In this document: piece by piece, positions 26,166 through 34,975 of the stretch | How the letters are laid out: every line of letters starts with the position of its first letter | How positions within the stretch are numbered: position 1 is the stretch's first letter | Source of the DNA: an uncultured Litoreibacter sp. | GTDB lineage: Bacteria > Pseudomonadota > Alphaproteobacteria > Rhodobacterales > Rhodobacteraceae | Assembly: GCF_947487515.1 (NCBI RefSeq) | Contig: NZ_CANKWO010000002.1 | Span: 620,001-684,000, forward strand | Direction: 5' to 3' | DNA length: 64,000 bases | Made by a program: the position numbers and the translations under genes | Notes under the pieces: model-generated | Database searches by the model: none | Told to the model about the DNA's origin: nothing | Seen by the model: only the letters and a program-made list of their open reading frames with translations

Positions 26166-26924
26166 CTAACCCCCCTGTTGCGAGGCCTTTAACCTAGCAA
26201 GTTCAGCCTTGGCGAAACAGAGCGACATCAATTCGTTTTCATTTTGCAAACCCTGCTGAACCGTCAAATCCATCGCGCTGCGGACTGCGGACTTCACTGC
26301 TTGGGTCGCGACGGTGGAATGCCCCGCGATTTTTTCTGCTATTTCATGCGCCGTGTGAAGCTCTTGACCATCGTCCACCAGCCATTCGACCAGACCTGCC
26401 TGCTCCGCTTCGACAGCGGTGAAGCGGTCCCCAGTCAGCAAAAACTTCATTGCTTTTCCGTAACCGCATATTTGCGTCAGATGCTGGGCAGCGCCCCCTG
26501 CTCCGTTCCATCCAAGCCCGACTTCAGGGGCCGCGAATACGGCGGATCGGGCGACTACTCGAAGGTCGCATGCAAGTGCAATCTCCAACCCTCCACCAAG
26601 TGCCCAACCCTTCACCGCGGCTATTGAGGGCTTACGCAAACCCAAAATAGGCGGGATATAGTCGAAGCGGTTCCGCCACGCCCAAAAGTCCTCGTATCCC
26701 TCCAAGGATTTGATGTCCGATCCGGCGCAAAAGGCGCGCTCCCCTGCTCCTCGAAAAATCACCACATGGGCATCAGCGGTGTCATTTGCCAACGCGCAAC
26801 ATTGCGCAATCTCGCGGTACATATGCGGCGTCAAAGCGTTGTGCTTGGCGGGGCGATCCAAAATGATTTCGGCCACATGGCCTGTTAACTCAAATCGAAC
26901 GGTACCGTCTTGGGGGTCGGTCAT
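26166..26924 (-). CDS. Enoyl-CoA hydratase/isomerase family (crotonase) protein
   Basis: Crotonase-fold enzyme, 252 residues from the ATG at 26924, which has GAGG upstream; a GTG at 26963 would add 13 residues. The oxyanion-hole segments are present (AFCAGSDIKSL and GWALGGGLEIA). The Glu equivalent to rat ECH Glu144 is kept in APEVGLG, but the position of Glu164 reads lysine (KAMKFLLTGD). A simple syn-hydratase is therefore less likely; isomerase, hydrolase, lyase or dehydratase chemistry is possible. It is first in the minus-strand operon, opposite the solute-binding-fold gene. The CoA ester substrate probably comes from the two CoA-transferases. Confidence 0.88.
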   Translation of the reverse strand: MTDPQDGTVRFELTGHVAEIILDRPAKHNALTPHMYREIAQCCALANDTADAHVVIFRGAGERAFCAGSDIKSLEGYEDFWAWRNRFDYIPPILGLRKPSIAAVKGWALGGGLEIALACDLRVVARSAVFAAPEVGLGWNGAGGAAQHLTQICGYGKAMKFLLTGDRFTAVEAEQAGLVEWLVDDGQELHTAHEIAEKIAGHSTVATQAVKSAVRSAMDLTVQQGLQNENELMSLCFAKAELARLKASQQGG

Positions 26925-26999
26925 GGCTAGATACCTCAGTTGAAATTCATGTTGGACACCCACAAGGAAGGCCGCGGGTCACGCCCCACATCTAAAAAT

Positions 27000-27059
27000 T
27001 AGCACGACGTATTTCATATGTAAAAGTCTATTTTATACTTGAAAGATACGCGTGTGCTA
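27000..27059. promoter_or_regulatory. Long interrupted dyad between divergent operons (candidate IclR operator)
   Basis: Inner arms TTTCATATGTAAAA (27012-27025) and TTTTATACTTGAAA (27031-27044) pair at 11 of 14 positions around GTCTA. Outer arms TAGCAC (27000-27005) and GTGCTA (27054-27059) pair perfectly. The dyad lies in the 169-base gap between the crotonase and solute-binding-fold genes, where one regulator could control both directions. Confidence 0.5.
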
Positions 27060-27093
27060 TGTGAGAGTTGCCCCCATCACCTGAGGGAGCAGT

Positions 27094-28212
27094 TTGTCAG
27101 TGAAATTGAGGGGCATGACATGGGACCACCCACGCGGATTTGACCCCGTGGTCGCGGCGTCGCGCCAGTATGAAGCACAAACAGGTGTGTCGATCACATG
27201 GGACAAGCGATCCCTTCAGGCCTTTGCGGATGCCCCGATAGAAAAGCTTGCAGCTGACTATGACTTCATTGTTCTCGACCACCCTCACGTCGGGAAAATT
27301 GCTGATACAGGCGCATTGCTGCCTTTGGGCACAGAACTGGACGAGGCGTCCTCCATCGGAGGCTCGGCGCAAAGCTATTTTTGGAAAGGCCAATGTTGGG
27401 CCTTTGCCATCGACGCTGCTTGCCAGATGGCGGCTTATCGCCACGATCTCGCACCGCCTCTTCCCAAAACTTGGGAGGCCTTCCTCGCCCCTGATGCTGC
27501 GAAGTTCCACGCATTGACGCCCCTATTGCCGGTTGATGCATTTGATATGTTCATGACCCTTGTCGCTGGTCGCGGTGAAGAAAACATCGCCACAAAACCT
27601 GATTACTTTGTCTCTGACATCAATGGAAATTACGCCCTAGAAGTGCTGCGCGCCCTCTACAACTTGGGGCCGGATGCACAGGTGGATATGAACCCGATCG
27701 CCGTATTGGAAGCCTTAACCACCAGTGACGATTTCGCCTTCTCTCCATGCCTGTTTGGATACGTGAACTACGCGAGACCTGGATTTCGGGACAAACCTGT
27801 AGCCTATTTTGACCTACCCCTATGCGACGGTCATCCCAATCCGCGCGGAATTTTGGGCGGCGCTGGCATAGGTGTGTCTGCCAAAACCCGACATGCGGAC
27901 GCCGCGAAGGCCTTCGCGAAATGGGTGACCTCAGAGCCCGTGCAATCGGGCGTATATCTGGAAAATAACGGCCAACCCGCCAATCGCCACACTTGGATCG
28001 CACAAGCCCGAAACCCCAATGTCGCAGGCTTCTTTCAAGGCGGCTTTCACACAATGGATCAAGCGTGGACGCGCCCAAGGGATATCTGGTTCTTGGATTT
28101 TGTTGATGACGTCTGCGACATATTTCCAAGCTTCTTTCGCAAAAAGATCCCTGCTGAAACTTTTCTGAACCGCCTGAATACGTTGTACCTGCACCATCAA
28201 AAAGGGGCCTAA
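27094..28212 (+). CDS. Solute-binding-fold protein without signal peptide
   Basis: The 372-residue product resembles ABC-type extracellular solute-binding proteins (cluster D, sugar or iron binders): an N-terminal RGMTWDHPRGFDP, YDFIVLDHPHVG, a hinge region with GILGGAGIGVSA and the C-terminal AAKAFAKWVTSEPVQSG segment typical of SBP_bac_1/8 proteins. Unlike those it has no signal peptide or lipobox, whichever start is used (TTG 27094 with GAGGGAG upstream, GTG 27100 or ATG 27115). It is therefore probably cytoplasmic. It starts the plus-strand operon with an SDR, an alcohol dehydrogenase and an aldehyde dehydrogenase. It could be a ligand sensor or an enzyme-like binding protein for the pathway intermediate. 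Confidence 0.8.
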   Translation: MSVKLRGMTWDHPRGFDPVVAASRQYEAQTGVSITWDKRSLQAFADAPIEKLAADYDFIVLDHPHVGKIADTGALLPLGTELDEASSIGGSAQSYFWKGQCWAFAIDAACQMAAYRHDLAPPLPKTWEAFLAPDAAKFHALTPLLPVDAFDMFMTLVAGRGEENIATKPDYFVSDINGNYALEVLRALYNLGPDAQVDMNPIAVLEALTTSDDFAFSPCLFGYVNYARPGFRDKPVAYFDLPLCDGHPNPRGILGGAGIGVSAKTRHADAAKAFAKWVTSEPVQSGVYLENNGQPANRHTWIAQARNPNVAGFFQGGFHTMDQAWTRPRDIWFLDFVDDVCDIFPSFFRKKIPAETFLNRLNTLYLHHQKGA

Positions 28213-28215
28213 ACC

Positions 28216-28932
28216 ATGCCTGTAGCCGTCATCACCGGAGGAAACAAAGGATTGGGTCTCGCCCAATCTCAACGGTTTCTAGATGCAGGCTATGACGTGT
28301 GCGTGGTGGCACGTAGCCGCGGAGATTTTGATCAATTGGACGGCGCGAAGCACCTAGTTGAATGTGACGTCTCCACTGACCTTGATGCCACATTCCTAAG
28401 CGAAATTTATCAATCACTTGGCCCCATCACCGCCATGGTGAACAACGCTGGCGTGCATTTGAAGAAGCCCGTGTGGGAGGTTTCGCCTGATGAGTTGAAC
28501 CACGTCCTAAACATCAATGTCCGCGCCATGTTTGCGATTTGCGGGCGCTATGTGAAATTGCACAAAGAAACAGGTGGGGCAATCGTTAACATCGCCTCCA
28601 TGGGGGCGATGATGGCCCTGCCGTCTGCGGCGGCCTATGTCACCGCAAAGACAGCCGTGGTCGGACTAACCCGATCTGTTGCCGTTGACGCCGCACCGTT
28701 CGGCATTCGCTGTAACGCTGTCAGCCCAGGCTTCATCGACACGGATATGACCCGCGCGATCCTAGCCAAAGACCCCGCACGCCGAGACAAAATCGAAGGT
28801 CGCATTCCCGGCCGCTCTTTCGGGTCTGCTCAAGATGTCGCCAACACAATTTTCTATCTAGCCTCCGATCAAGCGGCCTACGTCAACGGGGTAAATCTGC
28901 CCGTAGACGGTGGCTATTCCATCGGGTTTTAA
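28216..28932 (+). CDS. Short-chain dehydrogenase/reductase
   Basis: Classical NAD(P)-dependent SDR, 238 residues, cytoplasmic. Seen are the cofactor motif TGGNKGLG (7-14), NNAGVH, the catalytic serine in NIASMGA, YVTAK (Tyr-Lys pair) and a C-terminal NGVNLPVDGGYS. The acidic/basic residue that would fix NAD versus NADP preference is not clear from reading. It starts 3 bases after the solute-binding-fold gene and its stop codon overlaps the AAGGA ribosome site of the next gene, so it is in the same operon. Likely oxidises a hydroxy-acid, polyol or sugar derivative. Confidence 0.93.
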   Translation: MPVAVITGGNKGLGLAQSQRFLDAGYDVCVVARSRGDFDQLDGAKHLVECDVSTDLDATFLSEIYQSLGPITAMVNNAGVHLKKPVWEVSPDELNHVLNINVRAMFAICGRYVKLHKETGGAIVNIASMGAMMALPSAAAYVTAKTAVVGLTRSVAVDAAPFGIRCNAVSPGFIDTDMTRAILAKDPARRDKIEGRIPGRSFGSAQDVANTIFYLASDQAAYVNGVNLPVDGGYSIGF

Positions 28933-28942
28933 GGACCTTTTT

Positions 28943-29992
28943 ATGCCATCCATCGAAAGTAAACTGACGGCGGCCAGAGCGATAACAGTAGCGGATCAAA
29001 GCGTTGCGGCAGAAATTCCCGAGGGGTTTGCCCGTTTACGCCTCTCAGTGGCCAGCCTGTGCGGCACTGATTTGCACTACTATTCGCATTTCGCGAACGG
29101 GATTTTTGTGCTGAACAATCCAGTGACTTTGGGCCATGAGGCTTGCGCATATGTCGTGGATCCAAACGGGTCCAGCCTGAAGAAGGGCCAATTGGTTGCG
29201 TTGAATCCGATCATGAATTGTCAGGCCTGCGACGCCTGCAAACGCGGCGAGGAAAACCTGTGCACCGCCAAAAAGTTCCCGGGCTCTGCAACCACTGTGC
29301 CGCATCTGGACGGGTTTTTTCGCGACATAATAGATCACCCTATCCGCTGTTGCCGCCCCGTTTCAGCGCAGGTTGATCCCAAGCATCTAACCTTTGCTGA
29401 ACCAATGGCTTGCGCTTTGCACTCGTTGAACAAGGGCGGAGTGGCGGAAGGACAAAAGGTGCTCGTGACCGGTTGCGGCCCGATGGGATTGTTGGCTATT
29501 GCCTGCGCCAGCGCCCGCGGAGCAGATGTCACCGCCATCGATTTGCGCCCCGATGCAGTAGATGTCGCACGCGCTGTTGGAGCAAAATCCGGATTGGTCG
29601 TCGGCACCCTGAACGAGGCCGATCTAGAGGGTCAATTTGACGTTGTCATAGAAGCCAGCGGCGCAATTCCAGCGTTCAACACTGCCTTGAAGGCCGTGCG
29701 CCGAAAGGGCTGTGTCTCGATTTTAAGCAATATCCAGATGGGCGGGGCAGACGTGCTTTTGAACCTCATCATGCTAAAGGAAATCAACGTTGTTGGCTCC
29801 TTCCAGTTCAACTGCGAGTTCGAGCAAGCGATCCAATTGATCGAAACCCAAGCCATAGATTTTGACGCCCTGACCGCCACAACTTTCCCATTGTCGCAAA
29901 CTAATGAAGCCTTGGAATTCATGGCCTCTGGAAAGGCCTTCGGCAAAATTTTACTGCTGGCCGACAATGACGATCAAACCCTCAAAACCTAA
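28943..29992 (+). CDS. Zinc-dependent medium-chain alcohol dehydrogenase (L-idonate/sorbitol dehydrogenase-like)
   Basis: Medium-chain dehydrogenase, 349 residues. Catalytic zinc ligands are visible as LCGTD and GHEA, and the structural zinc lobe as [15 protein letters not shown]. The Rossmann segment [11 protein letters not shown] follows at about 175. The pattern is closest to L-idonate 5-dehydrogenase/threonine dehydrogenase-type polyol dehydrogenases, but the specific substrate cannot be fixed. I chose the ATG at 28943, which has AAGGA 8 bases upstream; an in-frame ATG at 28910 lies inside the SDR gene. Aldehyde dehydrogenase follows 11 bases later. Confidence 0.9.
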   Translation: MPSIESKLTAARAITVADQSVAAEIPEGFARLRLSVASLCGTDLHYYSHFANGIFVLNNPVTLGHEACAYVVDPNGSSLKKGQLVALNPIMNCQACDACKRGEENLCTAKKFPGSATTVPHLDGFFRDIIDHPIRCCRPVSAQVDPKHLTFAEPMACALHSLNKGGVAEGQKVLVTGCGPMGLLAIACASARGADVTAIDLRPDAVDVARAVGAKSGLVVGTLNEADLEGQFDVVIEASGAIPAFNTALKAVRRKGCVSILSNIQMGGADVLLNLIMLKEINVVGSFQFNCEFEQAIQLIETQAIDFDALTATTFPLSQTNEALEFMASGKAFGKILLLADNDDQTLKT

Positions 29993-30003
29993 GGAATCCG
30001 CCC

Positions 30004-31437
30004 ATGTTCTATAAGTGCTATATCGATAACGAATGGGTCGAAGCGTCAAATGGGGCGCGGAGTCCTGTGATCAATCCGGCCACCGGCGCGCAATGGGCCG
30101 AAGTCCCCGCCTGCACCAAGGAGGATGTCGCGCGGGCGTTGGATAGTTCGCAAAAGGCGCAAAAGAAATGGGCGCAGTTGCCTCCAATTGAAAGGGCAGG
30201 ATACATCCGCGAAATCGCCGCAGGCATCGAGAAAAATCGCGACCTATTGGAAGAGCTGCTGGTCAAAGAACAGGGAAAATCTCGCGCCGAGGCGGCTGGC
30301 GAAGTTACAGACACCATCACCTACATGACGTACTCTGCCGAGGCGGCACGCCGCATTCGCGGTGATATCCTTCCCTCCGACAATCCGCGGGAGCAGCTGT
30401 ATATCTACAAGGTCCCTTACGGTGTGACTTTGGGGCTTTGCGCATATAACTACCCGTTAGCCTTGATCGGGCGCAAAGTTGGCCCCGCTTTGGTCACCGG
30501 CAATACAATGATCATCAAGCCGCATGAAGCAACGCCTGTGACCGCGTCGGTCTTTTGCCAGATCGTACAAGATGCAGGGCTGCCCGCAGGTGTGATCAAC
30601 ATGCTCACTGGGACAGGCGCAGAGGTGGGTGCCCCCCTGACGCAAAGCCCGATTGTCCGCATGATCACCCTTACCGGTTCGATCCGCGCAGGGCAGATGA
30701 TCGCAAGTGCCGCTTCGCAAAACATCACTGCCTTGTCACTTGAGCTGGGCGGAAGCGCACCGTTCATTGTGCTGAAAGATGCGGATATTAACGCCGCCGT
30801 TGACGCCGCTGTCGTCGCCCGCTTCGCAAATGCGGGGCAGGTTTGCATCTGCAACGAAACAGTATTGGTCGAGGACGCCATCGCGGATGAATTTACCGAG
30901 AAACTTCTAAAGCGCGCAGCAGAGGTCAAGCTAGGCGACCCTGCCACCAACGGCGGTATGGGGCCGATTACAACGTCCGGCGCATTGGAGCGGGTCGAGC
31001 AGATCGTCGCAAAGTCAGTCGCCAGCGGAGCAAAAGTCGCCCTTGGTGGAAAGCGCCCGACTGGCAAGGAATTCGCACAAGGCAACTGGTATGAACCCAC
31101 CGTTCTGCTGGAGGCCACGGTCGATACGGCTGCAGTGCAAGAAGAGATATTCGGCCCCGTCCTGCCCATCGTGCGTGTGGACGATTATGAACACGCCCTT
31201 GCCATCGCCAATGCCCGCCCCGACGGCCTGTCAGCGTATTTATGGACCAAAGATCCGTCGGTTTATATGGACGCCATTCAACGGCTGGAAACAGGCACAA
31301 TTTTTTTGAATTCCGGCATCGTCGGCTATGTTCAGGGCTACCACAACGGCCACAAGTTAAGTGGTGTCGGGGGCGAAGACGGCATGCATGGGATTGAAGG
31401 GTATCTGCAAAAGAGAACCGTCTATCAGAAGTTCTGA
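30004..31437 (+). CDS. AldA-type NAD-dependent aldehyde dehydrogenase
   Basis: Aldehyde dehydrogenase, 477 residues, cytoplasmic, oxidising an aldehyde to the acid. Conserved elements: AYNYP (oxyanion Asn), SIRAGQ in the cofactor region, LELGG (general base Glu) and the catalytic cysteine in [10 protein letters not shown]. The NxGQVCxCxE form and the [16 protein letters not shown]-terminus resemble E. coli AldA (lactaldehyde/glycolaldehyde dehydrogenase), suggesting a short hydroxyaldehyde substrate. It ends the plus-strand operon and is convergent with the ABC permease gene, 7 bases apart. Confidence 0.93.
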   Translation: MFYKCYIDNEWVEASNGARSPVINPATGAQWAEVPACTKEDVARALDSSQKAQKKWAQLPPIERAGYIREIAAGIEKNRDLLEELLVKEQGKSRAEAAGEVTDTITYMTYSAEAARRIRGDILPSDNPREQLYIYKVPYGVTLGLCAYNYPLALIGRKVGPALVTGNTMIIKPHEATPVTASVFCQIVQDAGLPAGVINMLTGTGAEVGAPLTQSPIVRMITLTGSIRAGQMIASAASQNITALSLELGGSAPFIVLKDADINAAVDAAVVARFANAGQVCICNETVLVEDAIADEFTEKLLKRAAEVKLGDPATNGGMGPITTSGALERVEQIVAKSVASGAKVALGGKRPTGKEFAQGNWYEPTVLLEATVDTAAVQEEIFGPVLPIVRVDDYEHALAIANARPDGLSAYLWTKDPSVYMDAIQRLETGTIFLNSGIVGYVQGYHNGHKLSGVGGEDGMHGIEGYLQKRTVYQKF

Positions 31438-31444
31438 CCCGACC

Positions 31445-32455
31445 TTATTGGGCCGCTCGATGCGGCCCGCCAAAGCCCATTCTTTCGGCCCGTTGCGCTT
31501 CCAGCGAAGCCTTTTGGCGCACAGCGGAATACCGGTCAATTGCAACTGCCGCCAACAGCACCGAACCACGCACGATGTCATAAATATAAGGTGAGGCATT
31601 GAGCAGATTAAGCCCGTTGTCGATCAACACCAAAAACACTGCGCCAATGACGGAACCCACCACCGTACCGGACCCGCCACTCAGCTTGGTGCCGCCCAGA
31701 ATAACTGCCGCAATCACGGTGAACTCTATCCCGATTCCGATACCTGATTGCAGCCCACCCACGCGCGCCAGCAATATCAGGGCAGCAATGCCGGTCACCA
31801 GCCCGCTGAAGCCATACACCGCAATCAACACCTTATTCACCGGCAAATTGGTCTCGGTGGCCGAGCGTTCGGAATTCCCAATCGCACGCGTATAAACCCC
31901 CAAACGTGTGCGATTCAGAATGTAGATTCCAATTATCGTCACAATGAGCAAAATCAGAATGGGCACAGGAAGGCCAAGGATGCGGCCATTGCCCAAGAAC
32001 CCCATTTCGCGCGGTACGGGTATATTTTGCGCACCGGTCAAATGAATAGCGGCCCCTCGGTAGATAGAGTAAGTCGCCAATGTCGTGATCAGCGGAGATA
32101 TCTTGAACTTCACGATCAACAACCCGTTCAAGGCCCCAAGCAGGGTCGCGCAAACTATCGTAACCGTGAATGCCAGCAGATAGCTTTCGGTATCCATATA
32201 CAGCTGCGCGAATAGCGCCGAGGTGACGAATAAAATCGCACCCACAGAAATATCTATGCCAGCGGTTAGTATGATGTAGGTCATCCCGATGGCCATTATC
32301 GCGGTCACACTGGATTGCACCAAGATCGCCTGAAAGTTCGACACCGTCAAAAACACGGGCGACACAACTGACAGCACTCCGGCCAATACAATCGTGGCCA
32401 ACGCAATAGCGACCCACTTTTGACGCGACATAAGATCCCTGATGGTTCTTGTCAT
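31445..32455 (-). CDS. Ribose-type ABC transporter permease (RbsC-like), second copy
   Basis: Inner-membrane permease of a CUT2 sugar importer, 336 residues, with about eight to ten hydrophobic segments and the family segment LGALNGLLIVKFKISPLITTLAT. It overlaps the ATPase gene by 4 bases and is last in the operon binding protein-permease-ATPase-permease. Two distinct permease genes imply a heterodimeric channel around the double ATPase. The imported substrate is likely a pentose, deoxyhexose or polyol, given the adjacent dehydrogenases, but this is context-based. Confidence 0.93.
   Translation of the reverse strand: MTRTIRDLMSRQKWVAIALATIVLAGVLSVVSPVFLTVSNFQAILVQSSVTAIMAIGMTYIILTAGIDISVGAILFVTSALFAQLYMDTESYLLAFTVTIVCATLLGALNGLLIVKFKISPLITTLATYSIYRGAAIHLTGAQNIPVPREMGFLGNGRILGLPVPILILLIVTIIGIYILNRTRLGVYTRAIGNSERSATETNLPVNKVLIAVYGFSGLVTGIAALILLARVGGLQSGIGIGIEFTVIAAVILGGTKLSGGSGTVVGSVIGAVFLVLIDNGLNLLNASPYIYDIVRGSVLLAAVAIDRYSAVRQKASLEAQRAERMGFGGPHRAAQ
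31450..31468. terminator. Hairpin at convergent ends of aldehyde dehydrogenase and ABC permease
   Basis: Perfect 7-base stem GGGCCGC/GCGGCCC with a 5-base loop, in the last codons of the permease and just after the aldehyde dehydrogenase stop. No T-tract follows on either strand, so termination is only possible. Confidence 0.3.
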
Positions 32456-33954
32456 TCTTCTCGCCCTCCTGAGGTGCTGGCCGCCAGCGAGATGATCTTC
32501 ACCGCATCATAGTCAGCACGATCAAACTCCCCTACAATTCGCCCCTTTCGCATTACCAACATGCGGTGGGTGGTGTGCAGCAATTCGGGCAGGTCAGAGG
32601 AAACGATTACAATCGTTTTGCCCGCCCGAGCCAGATCGGCAATGGCCGCATGGATGTCAAATTTTGCACCAATATCGACCCCTTTGGTCGGCTCGTCGAA
32701 CACAAGAATATCGGGTTGCATCGCAAACCATCGACCAAGCAATACCTTTTGCTGATTGCCACCAGACAGGTCACTAACTTCGTTCTCGATATGCGGCACA
32801 GAGACATTCATATCGTCCACAACCTGCGCCGCCTTGAGCTTCTCGCCGCGAAAACCAAATCCTTTCAACCTGCGCTTTGCGAAGGAAAGTATCGCCGACG
32901 CGGATAGGTTTTCACGGACCGGTCGGTTCAAGAACAGCCCATTACGACGGCGATCTTCCGTGATGTAGCATAATCCCTTGGCCTTCATCGCATTGACAGT
33001 CCGTGGCACATTTTCACCACCGATCATCACGTCGCCTGATGCAGGCCGCAGCCCGAATATGGCCTCCGCCACTTCCGTGCGCCCTGCGCCCATCAGGCCC
33101 GCTATGCCCAGTATCTCCCCCTTGTTGACCGAGAAACTTATGTCTTGGAAGTCAGCAGAAGACAGGTTGCGAACCTCTAGCTCTGGCTTCATCGATGGCG
33201 CGGCCAAATCTACCTGCGCGTCTTTCAAGGTGCGACCGACCATCATTTCTTCCAGCGCTGTTTGCGGAACATCCGCCAGCAATCCTTGCCCCACTTGTTG
33301 GCCATCGCGCAGCACTAGAAAGCTGTCACACACGCGGTAGATTTCTTCCATAAAGTGCGAAATGAAAATGATCCCAAGCCCGCGTTCCTTCAGCTTGTCG
33401 ATGATAGCGAACAGCTTGCTGCGCTCCACGGCAGTGAGGGATGTTGTCGGCTCGTCCAAGATCAAAACCCTATCGGCATGCAATAGGGCTTTGGCAATCT
33501 CAACAACCTGCTGCTTGCCTGCACCTAGGGTTTCGATCAAAGCACGGGGGTCGATTTCTATCCCCAGAAAGTCGATTTGTTCGCGCGCAATGTCCTCCGC
33601 TTTGGCCCAATCCACCCGCGCGGGGGTGCCCGGAAGATCAGACACGCATATGTTTTCCGCGACCGTCAGCGAGCCGAACAGCGACAGTTCTTGGTGAACC
33701 GCAGACACCCCATGTTCGGACGCGCTGATGCGTTCGACCGGCATGTTATCGATCAAAATTTCGCCGTCGCTAGGCTGCAACAACCCGCAAAGCATGTTTT
33801 TTGTCGTGGATTTGCCGGCCCCATTTTCCCCAACAAGGGCCAGTGCCTCACCTGGTTTCAGATCAAAGGTAACGCCGTTCACGACAGTCTTGCCAGAAAA
33901 GGATTTCTTCAAGCCGCGCACAGATAGGGCGGGTTTTGGTGTGACCTTGACCAT
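32452..33954 (-). CDS. Ribose-type ABC transporter ATP-binding protein (RbsA/MglA-like)
   Basis: Double-domain ATPase of a CUT2 sugar importer, 500 residues. The first domain has Walker A GENGAGKST, a TLGAGKQQ-type signature and Walker B LILDEPT. The second has the naturally degenerate Walker A GLMGAGRTE, the signature LSGGNQQK and LVFDEPTKG. This asymmetry is normal for RbsA. It shares one base with the upstream permease gene (TAATG) and 4 with the downstream one, so translation is coupled. Confidence 0.95.
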   Translation of the reverse strand: MVKVTPKPALSVRGLKKSFSGKTVVNGVTFDLKPGEALALVGENGAGKSTTKNMLCGLLQPSDGEILIDNMPVERISASEHGVSAVHQELSLFGSLTVAENICVSDLPGTPARVDWAKAEDIAREQIDFLGIEIDPRALIETLGAGKQQVVEIAKALLHADRVLILDEPTTSLTAVERSKLFAIIDKLKERGLGIIFISHFMEEIYRVCDSFLVLRDGQQVGQGLLADVPQTALEEMMVGRTLKDAQVDLAAPSMKPELEVRNLSSADFQDISFSVNKGEILGIAGLMGAGRTEVAEAIFGLRPASGDVMIGGENVPRTVNAMKAKGLCYITEDRRRNGLFLNRPVRENLSASAILSFAKRRLKGFGFRGEKLKAAQVVDDMNVSVPHIENEVSDLSGGNQQKVLLGRWFAMQPDILVFDEPTKGVDIGAKFDIHAAIADLARAGKTIVIVSSDLPELLHTTHRMLVMRKGRIVGEFDRADYDAVKIISLAASTSGGREE

Positions 33955-34895
33955 TATGACTTACCCCGCGAACCAAGGCGCATGGCCAGATATGTCCCGA
34001 GAAAAATCAACACGCCTTGGATGATAAGCTGGTCGTAGAAAGGGATGCCCAAAAGGTTCAGCCCATTCGTCAGGATCGCAAGGATGGCCACGCCCAAAAC
34101 GGTGCGCTCTACCGAGCCTTCTCCACCTGTCATGCCGGTGCCCCCAAGAACCACAGCGCCAATAATTATCAATAGCAACGTGTCACCCACCCCAGGAATG
34201 GCGTTGCCCAGATTGGCAATGGCAATGAAGCCCGCCGCCCCAGCCATGCCGCCTGCGAACAGGTAGACGCTGAATTCAATGAACCGCGTGTTTATGCCCG
34301 CATGTCTGGCGGCCTCGTCGTTGGAACCAACCAGCATGACATGTCGCCCCCATGTGGTTTGCGACATTGCAATCACCGAGAGGATCACCAGCACCAAAGC
34401 CACCAATGTGACGGCGGGGATTCCCAGCCACGACATAAAGCCGAAGTCCAGCATCCAGTAAGGCGTGCCCTTTACAGCGATCCCTTGGCTTAACACAAAG
34501 GCAATCCCGCGCGCGATCAGCTGGGTGGCCATCGTCGTAATAAACGGGGTCAGGCGAAAATAGCCGATCAGCACGCCGTTCAACGCGCCGAACCCCAACC
34601 CCACAACCACGGCCGTAACAGCACCTGCCGCAACACTATCAGTCTGCGCCATAACAAGCCCCGAAATGACAGCGCTGGCACTGATGACCGTAGAGATAGA
34701 CAGGTCAATGCCGCCCGCCAGAAAAACCACAGTCATCCCAATTGCTGCGATTAGAACCACAGCATTTGCGCCCAACATGGCTTCAAAGTTGCCCGACGTC
34801 AGGAAATAGGGGGACAGAAGCGAAAACCCGATCAGCAAAGCCGCGATGATTTGCAGCGCCGGATAGGATTTCAAAAAACGAAGAAAGGGCTTCAC
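33954..34895 (-). CDS. Ribose-type ABC transporter permease (RbsC-like), first copy
   Basis: Inner-membrane permease, 313 residues, with about eight to ten hydrophobic helices and the conserved GFGALNGVLIGYFRLTPFI segment. It is clearly different in sequence from the second permease of the operon, so the channel is expected to be a heterodimer. It follows the binding-protein gene after an 80-base gap that holds a perfect 13-base hairpin, a usual way to keep the binding protein more abundant than the membrane parts. Confidence 0.93.
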   Translation of the reverse strand: MKPFLRFLKSYPALQIIAALLIGFSLLSPYFLTSGNFEAMLGANAVVLIAAIGMTVVFLAGGIDLSISTVISASAVISGLVMAQTDSVAAGAVTAVVVGLGFGALNGVLIGYFRLTPFITTMATQLIARGIAFVLSQGIAVKGTPYWMLDFGFMSWLGIPAVTLVALVLVILSVIAMSQTTWGRHVMLVGSNDEAARHAGINTRFIEFSVYLFAGGMAGAAGFIAIANLGNAIPGVGDTLLLIIIGAVVLGGTGMTGGEGSVERTVLGVAILAILTNGLNLLGIPFYDQLIIQGVLIFLGTYLAMRLGSRGKS

Positions 34896-34916
34896 GCGGT
34901 GTTACCTTTAATGCGG

Positions 34917-34948
34917 ATACGATGCGCCAAGATAGTGGCGCATCGTAT
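34917..34948 (-). terminator. Intra-operon hairpin between binding-protein and permease genes
   Basis: Perfect 13-base stem ATACGATGCGCCA/TGGCGCATCGTAT with a 6-base loop, 27 bases after the binding-protein stop on the minus strand. No clear T-tract. A partial terminator or 3'-protective structure that raises binding-protein expression is likely. Confidence 0.65.
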
Positions 34949-34975
34949 AGTCGTCACTTGATCGAAAGCAGTCGC

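Noticed and set aside
32452-33954. Degenerate second Walker A of the sugar ATPase as a mutation
   Set aside because: The GAGRTE form is the normal second site of RbsA/MglA-type ATPases.
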